From Parastagonospora avenae f. sp. tritici 18332-5 (Eukaryota > Ascomycota > Dothideomycetes > Pleosporales > Phaeosphaeriaceae), in the NCBI GenBank assembly GCA_022559985.1, contig JAFJTR010000003.1, positions 248,001 through 312,000 on the forward strand: 64,000 nt of DNA, written 5' to 3'. Position 1 is the stretch's first letter, and every line of letters begins with the position of its first letter. Positions 33,598 to 45,851 of the stretch are shown here, in pieces. A program made the translations under genes and the position numbers. The notes below the pieces were generated by a model. It worked only from the letters and a program-made list of their open reading frames with translations, made no database searches and was not told the DNA's origin.

Positions 33598-35499
33598 CTA
33601 TCTCACACCAGCCTTCTTTTCGCTACCGGCAAATTTGCCCTCCTCCTCTTCCCACACTTTCCTCTCCATCCGGCGTCTCGCAGAATACGCTCGCGCAAAC
33701 TTCCACGCCTCAGTATCCGCAAGATTCCACTTCTCTACCTCATCCACCACGGTTTTCATGCGCTTGTCCTTGCTCTTCAGGGCATCGCGTGCCTTGCCGA
33801 GGCGGATCTCTTCCTTCTTGATCCACTGATCGTCGGGCGTTTCTTGTCCCTTGATGGCCTTTGGTGGACCGGGGCGCGGGAAGATGATGAGCTGTGAATC
33901 GTCGCTGGGCGAGCTGGGCTCTTTGGTCGAAGATGCGGTCTGAGGTAGGTCAAAGCCGAAGATCCAGTCCAGATCATGCTGGGTGACGCGCTCGGCTGTG
34001 AGCCAGAGGGTGTGCGCTGGAGCTGCTGCAACAAGCTCCTTGAACTGCACAAGGCGGAACTCGTCGGTGTTTTTCTCTCCAATAGACTTCTTTGTCAGCT
34101 CCTTGACCCAGAGATCGCGAGCGGCGATGGTGCGCAAGAAGTCGGCGTCAATGGTGTCACGCGTATAGTGTAGCGAGGTCATGGTGTAGGGGTGTGGAAC
34201 GGTGCCGATGGTGAAGAACTTGGTAGTATTGACGAACTCGGGGAACTCTTGCAACTTCATGAACTTGTTTGCATCGCAAGGAGTGCACTTGGGTCGATTA
34301 GGTGGACATGACTTGGGCATCGGCGACGTGGGACACTGGGTGAGGTTCCGGCCGATCTGGCCTGCCTCGAACATGAGGGCTGTCGTGTGCTCGGGCAGAG
34401 GTTTGGTGATGGCAACGCCTTCGGGGTATAGCTCCTGAAAAGTGAGGTGGAGATGCGAGTTGATCAGGGTGGCAAGCAGCACAAGGCCCTCGGCTTGCGT
34501 GGCGTTGGTCAGCTTCTCGTTGACAGTGCCATACTTGCTGGATATCGTCTCGCTGGTGTAGTATGCAATACCATTGGCCTTTTTGTCGACCTGGACATCA
34601 GCTGGAGTGAGGAGGTTGACCACTGCACCACCCTCCTTGCGTGCCAGCTGGGTGATCTTCTCGTTGTTCGCTGTCACGTTCTTCAAGAGCTCATTGTTCA
34701 TGACTTTCTTCAATGCAGCCTCGACCGTCGCCTTGTCGCCGAAGAAGACGCCGTTGTTGAGCGTCTGTACGCGAGACAGCTTGGGATATTCGGCGCGGCG
34801 GAGGAAGCTCAGCATGGCGTTGTCGTACTCTGCCATGGGAAAGGCAAGCCAGTTGACCAGGACTCCACCGCTCATGTGTCCCCATGCCAGCCACCTCGCA
34901 ATCTCCGTCTCGGCCTTTGCGTCCAGCTTCATGCGCTGGAAGAGCTCATAGAGGGGATGCTTCTGGGCCTCGGCGCGGGAGAGAACCTGCGGCTTGAAGC
35001 CCTGAGCCCACCACGCACGTCGCCATGCCAAGATAAGCCTCTGCTCTGCCTCAGATATGGCCTTAGGCTGCTTTCCCGGCGCATCATAGTATGTGTAAAT
35101 GGGCGGCCGCTCTCGCAGCGGTGGCAGGACAGCGCGGTTCTCGTCGTATGCAATGGCATTGGAGAAGGGATTCCGCCATTTGAAGTCGGTGATCCACTCA
35201 ATGGCGCGGTACGAGCTCGTGGTGGTGCTGTTCGGCTGGGCGGGCGGCTTATGTGCCGCGGGACCAAAGGGCTTCGGGATGGCGGGGACGTGGAGGTCTC
35301 CAATGTCCGGCAGGTGTGCTTGAGGATGCTTGACGGCCTCGGCTACCTCTTCGTACGTGGGCAGATTCTCGCGCTTGGGCGGGCCGTAGAAGCTGACGTT
35401 GACGATGATGAAGATAACAAGCACGATGATGGCCTGGAACCGCGCCGGCGGCATTTGCAGCGTCACGGGTCGGCCGAAGATGGTGCGTTGGATCGGCAT
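33598..35499 (-). CDS. Type II membrane protein, probable Golgi/secretory, 633 aa
   Basis: Single exon. A short basic N-terminus is followed by one membrane anchor (AIIVLVIFIIVNVSFYG, about residues 24-40). A large luminal domain follows, with NLT, NTT and NVT N-glycosylation sites and cysteine clusters (CPTSPMPKSCPPNRPKCTPC). A Trp-rich N-terminal region (LILAWRRAWWAQGFKPQVLS) and the segment AIARWLAWGHMSGGVLVNW-like (residues about 195-215) recall nucleotide-sugar-dependent glycosyltransferase folds, but I see no clear DxD motif. The last 130 residues are charged and helical. I do not recognise a named family. It is divergent from LYS2, with about 600 bases between. Confidence 0.8.
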   Translation of the reverse strand: MPIQRTIFGRPVTLQMPPARFQAIIVLVIFIIVNVSFYGPPKRENLPTYEEVAEAVKHPQAHLPDIGDLHVPAIPKPFGPAAHKPPAQPNSTTTSSYRAIEWITDFKWRNPFSNAIAYDENRAVLPPLRERPPIYTYYDAPGKQPKAISEAEQRLILAWRRAWWAQGFKPQVLSRAEAQKHPLYELFQRMKLDAKAETEIARWLAWGHMSGGVLVNWLAFPMAEYDNAMLSFLRRAEYPKLSRVQTLNNGVFFGDKATVEAALKKVMNNELLKNVTANNEKITQLARKEGGAVVNLLTPADVQVDKKANGIAYYTSETISSKYGTVNEKLTNATQAEGLVLLATLINSHLHLTFQELYPEGVAITKPLPEHTTALMFEAGQIGRNLTQCPTSPMPKSCPPNRPKCTPCDANKFMKLQEFPEFVNTTKFFTIGTVPHPYTMTSLHYTRDTIDADFLRTIAARDLWVKELTKKSIGEKNTDEFRLVQFKELVAAAPAHTLWLTAERVTQHDLDWIFGFDLPQTASSTKEPSSPSDDSQLIIFPRPGPPKAIKGQETPDDQWIKKEEIRLGKARDALKSKDKRMKTVVDEVEKWNLADTEAWKFARAYSARRRMERKVWEEEEGKFAGSEKKAGVR

Positions 35500-35896
35500 G
35501 GCGAGAAGGCGAGTACAGCAAGGAGTGTATGCGTGCGTGTCTTATGGCGACATTGAAGCAGCAGCTGAAATGCTGAAGAATGTGGCCTATGGCGAGCCGA
35601 CTCTGCCGTAGTAGCCCCTGTTGTGGTGGCTTGGAAGGAAACAGCTGAAGAGCCCGTCTCCAACTACACGACGGCGAACAAGAAACAAACGTCAAAAACC
35701 ACAATTAGGCCCAAGCAGTCAAGAGTACTGGCCAGAGGTGTGGCTGCATCTCGTCCCAGGCACCGATGGGGGGACATGTCAAATTACGCCAGGGGTACCC
35801 CAGTCTCCGCCTCCAGACGGTAGGGCTGAAGCTCGCTAGCATGCCGCCGAAGTCGCATGGGAACATTTTCGAGCGCTGCGTCATACCGTAATATAT

Positions 35897-35903
35897 TGAC
35901 TCA
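35897..35903 (+). promoter_or_regulatory. Cpc1/Gcn4 site TGACTCA upstream of LYS2
   Basis: A perfect palindromic TGACTCA lies 195 bases before the LYS2 start codon. The bZIP activator of general amino-acid control (Gcn4 in yeast, CPC1/CpcA in moulds) binds this element at amino-acid biosynthesis genes. It lies in the intergenic region shared with the divergent membrane-protein gene. Confidence 0.6.
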
Positions 35904-36097
35904 CCTTGAGGTATTTGTTTACTTTATACTTGAGACAGGTCGTGAAGTCTTGTGTCCATCAGACCTACCATTTTCACGTTCAATTGACTTCAGAAGTGGC
36001 CGACTTGTAGAAGTTGAAGCGCACGCGTACAGTCAACACGACCCCGCGAACATTTCCACTTGAGTGACTGGACCACGACAACCCACGATTCGTGACA

Positions 36098-39000
36098 ATG
36101 GCTCCAGCACAAAAGACAGACATCCCAGACCCTACGGCAGACCTTAACTGGTCTGACTTCAAGGGTCCCATCCACGAGATATTTGCCGGCAATGCGCGGA
36201 AGCACCCGGAACGAGCGTGCGTGGTAGAGACAGCCACGAGCACGACGTCAGAGCGCAAGTTCACATACAAGCACATCTTCGAGGCGACGGCGATATTAGC
36301 ACACCACTTTGTGCAGAGCGGCATACAGAGAGGCGATGTAGTCATGATCTTCGCCCACCGCGGCGTGGACCTGGTGGTTGCCATCATGGCTGTTCTGGCG
36401 GCAGGAGCGACCTTCTCAGTCCTCGACCCTCTGTATGCGACCCGCCAATCGTCTTATTAACCACCCAGACTGATCACGTGCTAGCTACCCGCCAGACCGC
36501 CAGTGCATCTACCTCGAAGTCTCCCAGCCCCGCGCCCTCGTAGTCATCGACAAGGCCACACGCGAAGCCGGCCCTCTCTCAGACCAGGTGCGCGACTACA
36601 TCAAGGAGAACTTGCAGCTGCGGACCGAAGTCCCGGCTCTCGAGCTGAAGAACGATGGGACGCTGGTTGGAGGTTCAAAGGATGGCAGCGACGTTCTGGA
36701 TGCACAACAGGCGCTCAAGGCAGAGCTGCCCGGAGTGCTGGTCGGCCCAGACTCGACACCCACACTGTCCTTCACATCCGGCTCAGAAGGCAAGCCCAAG
36801 GGCGTCAAGGGAAGGCACTTCTCGCTGACTCACTACTTCCCCTGGATGGCCGAGACATTTGGATTGTCTGAGAATGACAAGTTCACTATGCTCTCCGGCA
36901 TCGCACACGACCCTATCCAGCGCGACATCTTCACACCACTGTTCCTCGGCGCACAGCTGCTCGTGCCAAGCAAGGAAGATATCCAGCACGAGAAGCTCGC
37001 CGAGTGGATGCGCAAATATGGCGCGACCGTCACCCATCTTACGCCTGCCATGGGTCAGATTCTGGTTGGAGGTGCATCGGCAGTGTTCCCGAGCCTGCAC
37101 CACTCGTTCTTCGTCGGAGATCTACTCATCAAGCGTGACTGCAGGAGACTGCAGAACCTCGCGCCCAACGTCCGCATTGTGAACATGTACGGCACCACAG
37201 AAACACAACGAGCCGTCAGCTACTACGAGCTGCCCAGCTGCAGTGAGGCGCCCGACTTCTTGGACAGCATCGGCGAAGTCATCCCTGCTGGTCGGGGCAT
37301 GAACAACGTACAGCTGTTGGTCGTGGACCGCGAAGACCGGAACAAGATCTGCGAGCCTGGCCAGAGCGGCGAAATCTACGTTCGAGCTGGCGGTCTCGCA
37401 GAAGAGTACCTTGGCCTGCCAGATCTCACAGCGACCAAGTTTGTGGAGAACTGGTTCGTTGACCAAAACAAGTGGATCGACGAGGACAAGGAGAAGGTTG
37501 AGGCACAAGGAGCGCGCGAGCCATGGCGCGAGTTCTACAAAGGCCCACGCGACAGACTCTACCGCTCTGGTGATCTGGGTCACTATGGTCCAGACGGAAA
37601 CGTACACTGCACAGGACGGGTCGATTCGCAAGTGAAGATTCGAGGCTTCCGTATCGAGCTTGGTGAGATTGACTCGCATCTTTCTGCACATCCGCTCGTG
37701 CGCGAGAATGTGACTCTTCTCAAGCGCGATGCGTACGAAGAGCCGACGCTCGTCAGTAAGTGCTTCGCGGTATCTCATCTACTGATCTATGCTAACACGA
37801 CTTGCAGGCTACATCGTGCCCGAGATGAAGCGATGGTACGATTGGCTGAAAGAGCGGGGCTCTGAAGACACAGCTTCGACCGAAGACACGAGCATGGTCA
37901 CTCTGCTCAAGCGCTTCAAGTACCTCAGAGACGATGTGCGCGAACATCTCAAGAAGAAGCTGCCCGCGTATGCTGTCCCATCCGTCATCGTCCCACTCAT
38001 CCGATTCCCTCTGAATCCCAACGGCAAGATTGATCGGCCTGCGTTGCCGTACCCAGAGCCTGCACAGCTCGCTGCAGCCGGTGCTCGTCGGCCATCGCAA
38101 CTCGGTGCGGCTCTGACAGACACGGAGAAGAAGATGGCCGACATCTGGGCACAGCTGCTCGGTGATCGTGGTGTGACAGCCGACGGCATCAGCGGCAGCG
38201 ACTCTTTCTTCGATCTCGGTGGGCACAGCATCATCGCCCAGCAGCTCCTCTTCAAAATCCGCCAGGAGTGGAAGGATATTGACGTGCCCATGACCACTAT
38301 CTTCCAGTACCCCACCCTCCGCGGCTTCTCTGCAAACATCGACCAAGCCATGGATCCCATCGGTCTCCGTCTCGACACTGCCGAAGCCATCGAGGACGAT
38401 CCAGAAGACGAGGCATACTCTGCAGACGCCCGCGATCTCGCCAAACACCTGAAGGAGTTCAAGACCCGCGAGCCTCTCAAGCCAGGCGAACAAGTCCACA
38501 CCTTCCTCACCGGCGCCACCGGTTTCCTCGGCGCCTACATCCTCCGCGACCTGCTCTCCCGCCCAGGCAAAGTCACGGCCCTCGTCCGCGCCAAAGACAT
38601 CGACTCCGCCCTCGGCCGTGTCCGCCAAACATGTCAGGCATACGGCATCTGGGACGACAGCTGGGACAGCCGTCTCGAGACACTCACCGGCGATCTCGAA
38701 AAGCCCGACTTTGGCCTGAGCCCAGATACATGGAACAAACTCGCCGACTCCGTCGACGTCGTCATCCACAACGGCGCCCTGGTGCACTGGGTCCTACCCT
38801 ACTCGCGCCTGCGCGGCCCCAACGTCTCCTCCACCATGACCGCCCTCTCCATGTGCGCCGTCGGCAAGCCCAAATACTTCGGCCTCGTGAGCTCCACCTC
38901 CGTCCTCGACGCAGACTACTTCGTCAGCCTCTCCGCCCGCACACCCACTGGCGTCCCCGAATCCGACGACCTCGAAGGCGCCCGCAAAGGCCTGGGCACC

Positions 39001-39729
39001 GGCTACGGCCAATCCAAATGGGCTGCTGAGTACCTCACGCGTCAGGCCGGTCTCAAGGGTCTCGCCGGCGCAGTCATCCGCCCTGGATACGTCCTCGGCG
39101 ACCCCGACTCCGGCACGACGAATACCGACGACTTCCTTGTGCGCATGCTCAAGGGCTGCGTGCAAATCGGGTCGCGCCCGGACATCACGAATACAATCAA
39201 CATGGTGCCCGTAACGCACGTCGCGCGCGTCGTCGTCGCCGCATCCTTCAACCCGCCCGTCGAGCCCCTCGGCGTCGCGCAAATCACATCCCATCCGCGC
39301 ATCACGTTCAACGAGTTCCTCGGCAGCTTGGAGAAATTTGGATACGTCGCGCCACAAGTGCCGTATGCGCAGTGGAAGCGCGATATGGAGGCGTATGTCG
39401 CGGATCAGTCGGGCACGAGGGAGGAGAATGCCCTGCTGCCGCTGTATCACTTCGTCACGGGCGATTTGCCCGCGGATACCAAGGCGCCGGAGCTTAATGA
39501 TGAGAATGCGGCCGAGGCGCTGAGGAGGGATCAGGCCTGGACGGGGCATGATTGGAGTCAGGGTGGCGCGGTGACGGAGGATACAGTGGGCGTGTATGTT
39601 GGCTATCTCATTGAGTTGGGCTTCATGCCGAAGCCCGAGGCAAAGGGGGTCAAGGACCTGGTTGTGGGCAAGTTGACGGAGGCGATGAGGGAAGGTATGA
39701 AGTTGGTTGGTGGTAGGCGGGGTGTGTAG
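36098..39729 (+). CDS. LYS2: L-2-aminoadipate reductase large subunit (1175 aa, 3 exons)
   Basis: Exons 36098-36432, 36485-37755, 37808-39729; two 52-base introns. The first intron removes an early stop and restores VLDPLYPPDRQCIYLEV. Domain order: adenylation (LSFTSGSEGKPKG about residue 206, NMYGTTE about 345, LYRSGDLG about 470); thiolation with FFDLGGHSIIAQQLL about 669, Ser being the phosphopantetheine site; NAD(P)-binding reductase (FLTGATGFLGAYIL about 767; YGQSKWAAE about 934). Lys2 adenylates alpha-aminoadipate, loads it on the carrier and reduces it to the semialdehyde in fungal lysine synthesis. It needs Lys5 for activation. A TGACTCA element lies upstream. It ends 126 bases from the end of the convergent SPO22 gene. 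Confidence 0.96.
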
Positions 39730-39855
39730 AATGTCTGATTTGAGAAGGATGTGTCATGCATGGTTTAGACAAAAGGTTGATTGATTACCATTATACGATA
39801 TTATAAAGTCGATGTATGCGGCCGAAGTCTCCATGAATCGCAGACAATCATCGCA

Positions 39856-42800
39856 TCACTCTCCCCCTTTCCCCAGCCCCAAAGACGCATACTTCTCCAT
39901 GAGCAAGCCCCCCAACGCGCCGCCATCCTCAAGCCACTGCGCAAGCACGAATGAATGCTGCGCCCAATTCGTGCACGCCTCGTCATTCTCTTGCATATAG
40001 TAGTCGATCGCGTGATTAAACGTAGTGGTCGCAAGCCACTCGAGCTCCGTCGCAGGATAACGATCGGTTTCCTTGATCTCATCGTCAGCCGAGTCTGAGT
40101 CGTCATCATCTTTAAGAGGATCATATGAGAGATGGGGAGTAGCCAGGGCAGATATTTGAGCGATCCGGCAGTCCTGGGTTGGCTTAACAGCAGCCCTGCG
40201 ATGACGATTTTTCAAGGGGAAACTTACTCCGTGATGTTTTGTAGCGACCGTAACAGCAAGCTCTATGCAACTGAGACTGATCCTCTCGTCGCAACCAAGC
40301 GCAATGCTGAAAAGGCAGCGGAGCCAGCGGGCGAGCTTTGTCATATCCGTTCCGGTTTGGTGTGATGTGAGCTTGATGATCTTTTCGAGTACCGACAGCA
40401 CTTCTGTTCATTTCATTAGCACCATGAATACGTCTTCAAGTTATTCACTTACTTCTCTGGTACTTGTCATCCACACACGCCTGCACGACGCAAGAGTGTA
40501 TGACGAGAACGAGATCGGCCAGCGTCTCGTAGTGATCAGGGCTCTTGTACTTCCAGCACTGCTCAAAAAGATTGTCGAGCTCGTCCCACTTTTCAAGCTT
40601 GAGTACTGCTTCAAGCTCCAGTTTGACGACCTGAAAGTGCTTCGAGATGATGTCTGCTTGAGCAGAACCACCGAGCTTGTCGATGCCCTCTGCGGCAACT
40701 CGTCGGAACTCCTGACTATGCTTGCGAGCCTCGAGATAGTATTGCAACTTTGAAAGTCAGCAGCGACTTGAGTTGTATCGGCGATCCACTCACACAGCTT
40801 TCTGTATTGTCTTCTGCTCTGGCCAGCGTCGTGTATGTGCAGGCAGAAAGGAACTCGCAGAACACCAGCCGCAAGCAAAGATCGCCTTCATATCCCTGTT
40901 GATTCTGCTCCTTTAGGAGTTTAATAAACTTGCATCCATGTTAGTGCTTCGCATATGCAAGGTCAAGATGTTTCGTACCTCGGAGCAGGTGTGCAACAAC
41001 CTCACGAGATGGCGAGGCGACATATCCGCACAGTACCGAAGCGATAAGTTGTACGAATTCTTCGAAAACCACTCAAACTCTTGTGTGGAAAACAGTTGCT
41101 GCTCTGGTTCATTTGGACGTCGCCTCGATGCTTTAGCTTGTGCTATTGCTAATAAACATTAGCTATGTTAACAGCACTTGAGGCGTGTAGCTCACCTCCT
41201 TCAAACACTTTGCATAGTTGTTCCATGCCATTATATTCGATCGTGCCATCTTTGACGAGCTCTGACTGAAGAAGCCGGCTCGTACATCTGCCTTTGTCAG
41301 CCGCATGCACCCTGAATCGACAGAACGACGTACCGCAGAAGTGCAGGGAGATGAATGCCCGCGGGCGCACTGTAATCATACTTGTCAAGGACACGTTCGA
41401 GAGCATTGATGGCTTGCTTTTTATCTCCATGGCTTTGGGCCTCCATCGCACAAGCATAGAGCAAGGTTGCATCCTTAGCGGAGCTCCGACATATGTGGTC
41501 CAAGCACTCCGCAGCTGTCGTGGTCAGTATGTCATCACTGCCTGCTGCAGCGAACAGGGTTCTCACCAAGTTCGGCATCCTGGCTCTGAATACCTGCTTT
41601 GTACATTAAATAGCGCGTGACTGGCTCGTCTCTGCTATTCTCGGACATCTTCTTGTGAGCTTCTCGTGCAGCTGCATAATCCTGCCGTGACAGCGCGCAT
41701 TGTATGATCTTTCTACTGTGCATTAGTCGCAGTCACTCTCTTAGGTTCAAGGCGGCTGACCTAGAGATCCGAGCCTTGTTCTGTGCTCCAGCTTTGTCAA
41801 AGACTGGGTGTAGACAAACCCGACACCAAGCCTCGGCGATGACAAACTGCCCCTGACTGGATGCTGCTTCGACTCGCTTCCACAGCAACTGCGCGGACGC
41901 TCTTAGTAAGAACTAGTTCCGGTACGTGGGCCAGATACTCACTGTATGTGCTGCATGAGTAGCAGGGGCGGAGAATGAGCCCTTTGATTTCTGTGAGACA
42001 ATTTCGAGGTACTCCTGTGTCTCCTCAAGGTTTTTTTCTGTAGGAGTGTTTGTTGTACCGATCCAGATGCTAGTGATGACAGCCTTTTCGATCCAAGTTT
42101 GATTCTCCTCTCTGAAGAGTCGAATCTTGATCAGGTCGTCAACGATTTTGCCCGCGGTGGCATTGCTGTTACATTAAGCACTGGCACTTTCAACAGGGCC
42201 ACAAAACTCACCTGTGTTCTTTCAGTTTGTGAATGTGATGCATGATGGTCCTAAAATTTGTATCGTTGAGGACAATGGTTCTTATCATCCGAAGAAGAAC
42301 TGTAAAGGTCAGCTGTGGGTGAGCAGAGGACAGGCCCGCTGCACACCATTGTAGAACTCGGCGCTATCAAAGGTCTCGCTTGAGGAGAGTATCTCGATCT
42401 TGAGGAGCGAAACCAACATCTTGTCGGAGTAGTCCTGGTATGAGTGAGTAATGTGGGCCCGAGGTCCTTCTCATTTTGCCTACCGTCTCCATAAGCTTCA
42501 GCATCTGCCAGGCTTTCTCTCGACCTTCAGTGGTGTTCGACTTCACGCATGCCTGCACTTTGGAGATATCAGTTCAATTCTAGAGAGTAGTATAGTAGTA
42601 ATACATACCAATGCCATGCATAGTGCTCAGCCGTAGTTCGCTAGCCTCAGGACTGAGCATCTCCATTTCTTGCTCTCCAAGTGTATCGTATGCGCGCTCG
42701 AGCCACTTTGTCGCAGCTTCGTACTGGCACTTACTCAAGCTCTCTTTGCCCATCTCATATAGAAGATCCGCAAGGGTCTCCGCTGAGCTCGAGGTGAGTG

Positions 42801-43543
42801 CAATGGCGAGCTGCTTGCACTTGACATACATGTGCTCTGCTGTGTCCATGCGATCCTGCCGCCATGCCTGTTGTCGCTTGCGTCAGCAGGATAGAATAGG
42901 CGTAAGAAGACCTCGTTTACCAGCGTAGTCCGCACGGCGAAGTAATCCATGCGCAGGCGACGCGCGATCTCACTCTCAGCGTCATCTGCGCCGTCGCCTT
43001 CTTTGCCCAGCACTTCCTGATACTCGGCAGCGCGCTCAAGGATCTTTGTGGCATGGTTGAGTTCTTTACTAGTAAGGCATACCCGTGCAGCTTTCAGCGC
43101 AACCTTCATGAGACGAATGCAACTCTTTCGCGGACGACCTTTCGCATGCGCCGCAGCTGAGTCGAGCACGAGAAAAGCGAAAGTGCGCACGTGGCAGAGC
43201 GCTCGATTCTTCTCTTCCACGTCTTCTTTCGCCTTGCCATTCGGAGCAGGCTCGTCGCGTCGCAAGCGGGTGGAAAGGTTCCAGAGCTCGGTGCCTAGTC
43301 TGTCGAGCTCATCCTGTCTCGTTGTGAGGGTTGAGGATGGCAGGAGTGGCAGCCCGCGGATCTGAGTCTGGAGGTCGGCCAGGAGAGAAGCATCGTGATC
43401 CTTTTCGAGCCGTTTGGGAAGATTTGCCCCGAAAGCTGTAAGGCGTAAGTGACGGTTGTGGAAGGCACGAAATTGCACCCACTGAGAATCGACTTGAGCT
43501 TTTTTTCGCGTTCAAGCTTCGCTGCCGGCGGTGCAGGCGCCAT
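39856..43543 (-). CDS. SPO22: SPO22/ZIP4-like meiotic TPR protein (986 aa, 16 exons)
   Basis: Exons (minus): 43543-43483, 43435-42912, 42867-42609, 42557-42484, 42434-42347, 42299-42212, 42165-41943, 41888-41761, 41715-41567, 41514-41334, 41287-41196, 41148-40979, 40928-40794, 40747-40453, 40403-40228, 40173-39856. All phases close, total 987 codons; introns are 44-54 bases. TPR-like helices (AAAREAHKKMSENSRDEPVT, KQAINALERVLDKYDYSAPA) and the SPO22 landmarks LADLLYEMGKESLSKCQYEA, DYSDKMLVSLLKIEIL and EWFSKNSYNLSLRY support the family. In yeast, Zip4/Spo22 is a ZMM protein promoting class I crossovers and synapsis. The donor of intron 2 (GTCTTC) is weak, so that junction is the least certain. 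Confidence 0.87.
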
Positions 43544-43909
43544 TGAATTGTGTAGCCGAAGAAAAGGACTGAGGAAGCGTGGGATGTGGACGAGGTTTGC
43601 AAGTTGCGACTGCATCTGTGGTGCGCTCACGTGCGTTATGGAAATGGAAGGCACGACACAACAACACCTGGGCAACCTTGGAACGTGTAAACAACAAGAT
43701 GATAGTGGAAACATTTGATCGACAGTGGTCAAACAGTAGCCCAGATGCCTGATCAAGAATCATTCAAAGAACGCCAGCAGCCGTGTGAAATCCCGCCATA
43801 CCACGGTTAGAATACCCCGAGATCGCATACAACAATTGTACATCGAGCTAGTGCTAGACTAGCAAGCATTACTCTACAATCACGCCGTCTGTAGTGACTA
43901 CAATGGCCA

Positions 43910-45851
43910 TTACGAAGAGGTTGGAGGACCAGAGGTAGCCTCGGTGATCGGGAGGAAGTTGCCCACAATCAATGCCGGTCTTTTGCAGTCAGCACAAAAT
44001 AGTGTCCGATCTAGAATACAAGTGACTCACATGTTCCACATATCGCGCTTCACTGTAAACGAGAAGCAGCAACGGATCTCGGGGTCTGACGAATTCGGAT
44101 CGGGGTTCTTCAGCGAGCAGCTGGTGAGAATGGCCTTTTGTGTGTGATCGAAAGCTATGGCACCGAACTTCTCCCAGTATGACACCAGCGATGGCTCAGC
44201 AATGATCTCGTGTAGAGCTATGTTGCCCTGGTACCTGTTAATACGCTCTATAGCTTGTGATTGATGCGGCACGTACATCTCGTAGCTTTGACATGGGAGC
44301 ATGGATCAGTTTTGCCATCTCCTTATTTCCTCTGTAAATCTCGCCCGTTCGCCGCCAGCAGCAAGCGGGTATGGCCATACTTGCGAAGACGCGGTCGTAC
44401 TCCATCAAGCTCTTGTCGAACCACATTTCGATACGCACCAGGTCAACGTCCGTCAACTTCTCCATGCGCTCTCGGAACTTGGGACGGAACCTGTCGAGCT
44501 GCCGCAGCACTCGCACCTTGGAAATGTGTTGCAAATTCTGCTCCATGTATTGGTTGAGCCGTGCGTAACCTTTGACGTAGTTGAAGGGCTTTAGAAGTCC
44601 CGCGTCCATCTTGGCTTTTAGCAATTTGTTCATTCGTTCTTCGGGACTGTCAGAGCCGGCAGGATCCGCGGCTGTCATGAGATACCTCTCGCGAGCCTTG
44701 TCAGTTGGGACTCCGCTAGGCCGCCGCTGAATGGTCTGACCACTGGCGGTCTGGGCAGGAGGTGGTAGCAGTTGCGTGTTTCTAGAGGTGTTCGGATCGA
44801 AAGTCGAAGTGTTCGTGAGAGTGCCCATAGGATTCATCAAGGAGGCATCAGTGAATAAGGAGTGAAAGTCGCCACCACCGTAAAAAGCTCCGTCGTCCAT
44901 GAAGTTGCCGTTCAGGAAATCGTTGAGTAAATTATACTCGTTGCTCACTTCGGTAGTGTTGAACATGTAGGATGGATGAAACTGATGCATGTCTTGAAAG
45001 TTGTTCTGGGTGGAGGAGTATAAATCATTGTAATTCAAGACTACAAGACGGTGAGCAACAAGCACAAGTGGGAGCTGAAAGGGCGTGTAACTTACATGAC
45101 GAGCTACCAGAGTTCAATGATGGTACCTGTGGCGCAGATACGGGGTTGCACTCCGTAACAGACGCTGCGCTGGCAACTTGATCAAGCAGAGGAGCTGGCG
45201 CCGCCAGGTTGGGCCCTGCATCTGGGGCGTCTGGCTGCTGGGGGAGGGTCTCTACTGTAGCATCGGAGCTAAGCGTGCCATTCTTAGGAGTCTCACTCTC
45301 TCCTGTAGTGGTTTCTGCGTCTGACTTGGACTTCTTGACGCCTTCACGAGGCTCATCGTGACATAAGTGGCCAATATTTCGCTTAACGCAACGCGTACAT
45401 GGTCGGTCCTGAGTAGTTCAAGCAATGATCAGCTTTGGCGTAAGGGCTACGATGTCAGCCACACTTACCAGATCGCATGTCATATGCTAATCGACGTATG
45501 TTAGCAGTCATCGCAGGATGTTTCGGACGCAGCATAATGCAATGTATTGGATGTTGGGGACGGCTTACCGAACGTCTACAATATATGCACGCTAGACAGG
45601 AATTGTCAAGTTAGCAGGGCTGCTGAAGGTGTCTGGGTACACGACATGAGCGGCATACCATGATTGACCTTTCTACGCTTCTTTGCACTTTTCGGGGGTG
45701 CTTCGGAGTCTGCAGCAGAGCGCTTGTCGCGTGTGGGTGAACTATGTTTGGGCGCATTTGTTGAAGGAGCATCTTTGCTGTTCTCCACATCCTTTGGAGC
45801 CTTCATTTCACTCGATGGACCTCCATTTGAATGCCGCGCGACTTCCGTCAT
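43910..45851 (-). CDS. ERT1: ERT1/AcuK-like zinc-cluster and PAS transcription factor of gluconeogenesis (525 aa, 7 exons)
   Basis: Exons (minus) 45851-45659, 45591-45569, 45486-45469, 45408-45096, 45040-44277, 44227-44031, 43979-43910; 526 codons including stop. The Zn2Cys6 domain is assembled from four exons: RRKVNH, ACIYCRRS, HMTCDL, DRPCTRCVKRNIGHLCHDEP. The second and third exons are only 23 and 18 bases. The middle carries the family segment MDAGLLKPFNYVKGYARLNQ and a helical region. A PAS-like domain follows (WFDKSLMEYDRVFASMAIPA, EIIAEPSLVSYWEKFGAIAF). Relatives (Aspergillus AcuK/AcuM, yeast Ert1) activate PEP carboxykinase, fructose bisphosphatase and related genes on non-fermentable carbon. 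Confidence 0.92.

Noticed and set aside
34447..35556. Plus-strand open frame of 369 codons opposite the type II membrane protein gene
   Set aside because: Exact antisense of a well-formed coding exon; composition follows the codon third positions of the minus-strand gene and shows no motif.
37792..38787. Minus-strand open frame of 331 codons inside LYS2
   Set aside because: Antisense shadow of the LYS2 carrier and reductase region in high-GC codon-biased DNA.
38794..39549. Minus-strand frame of 251 codons inside LYS2
   Set aside because: Also antisense of the LYS2 reductase domain; no protein-like features.
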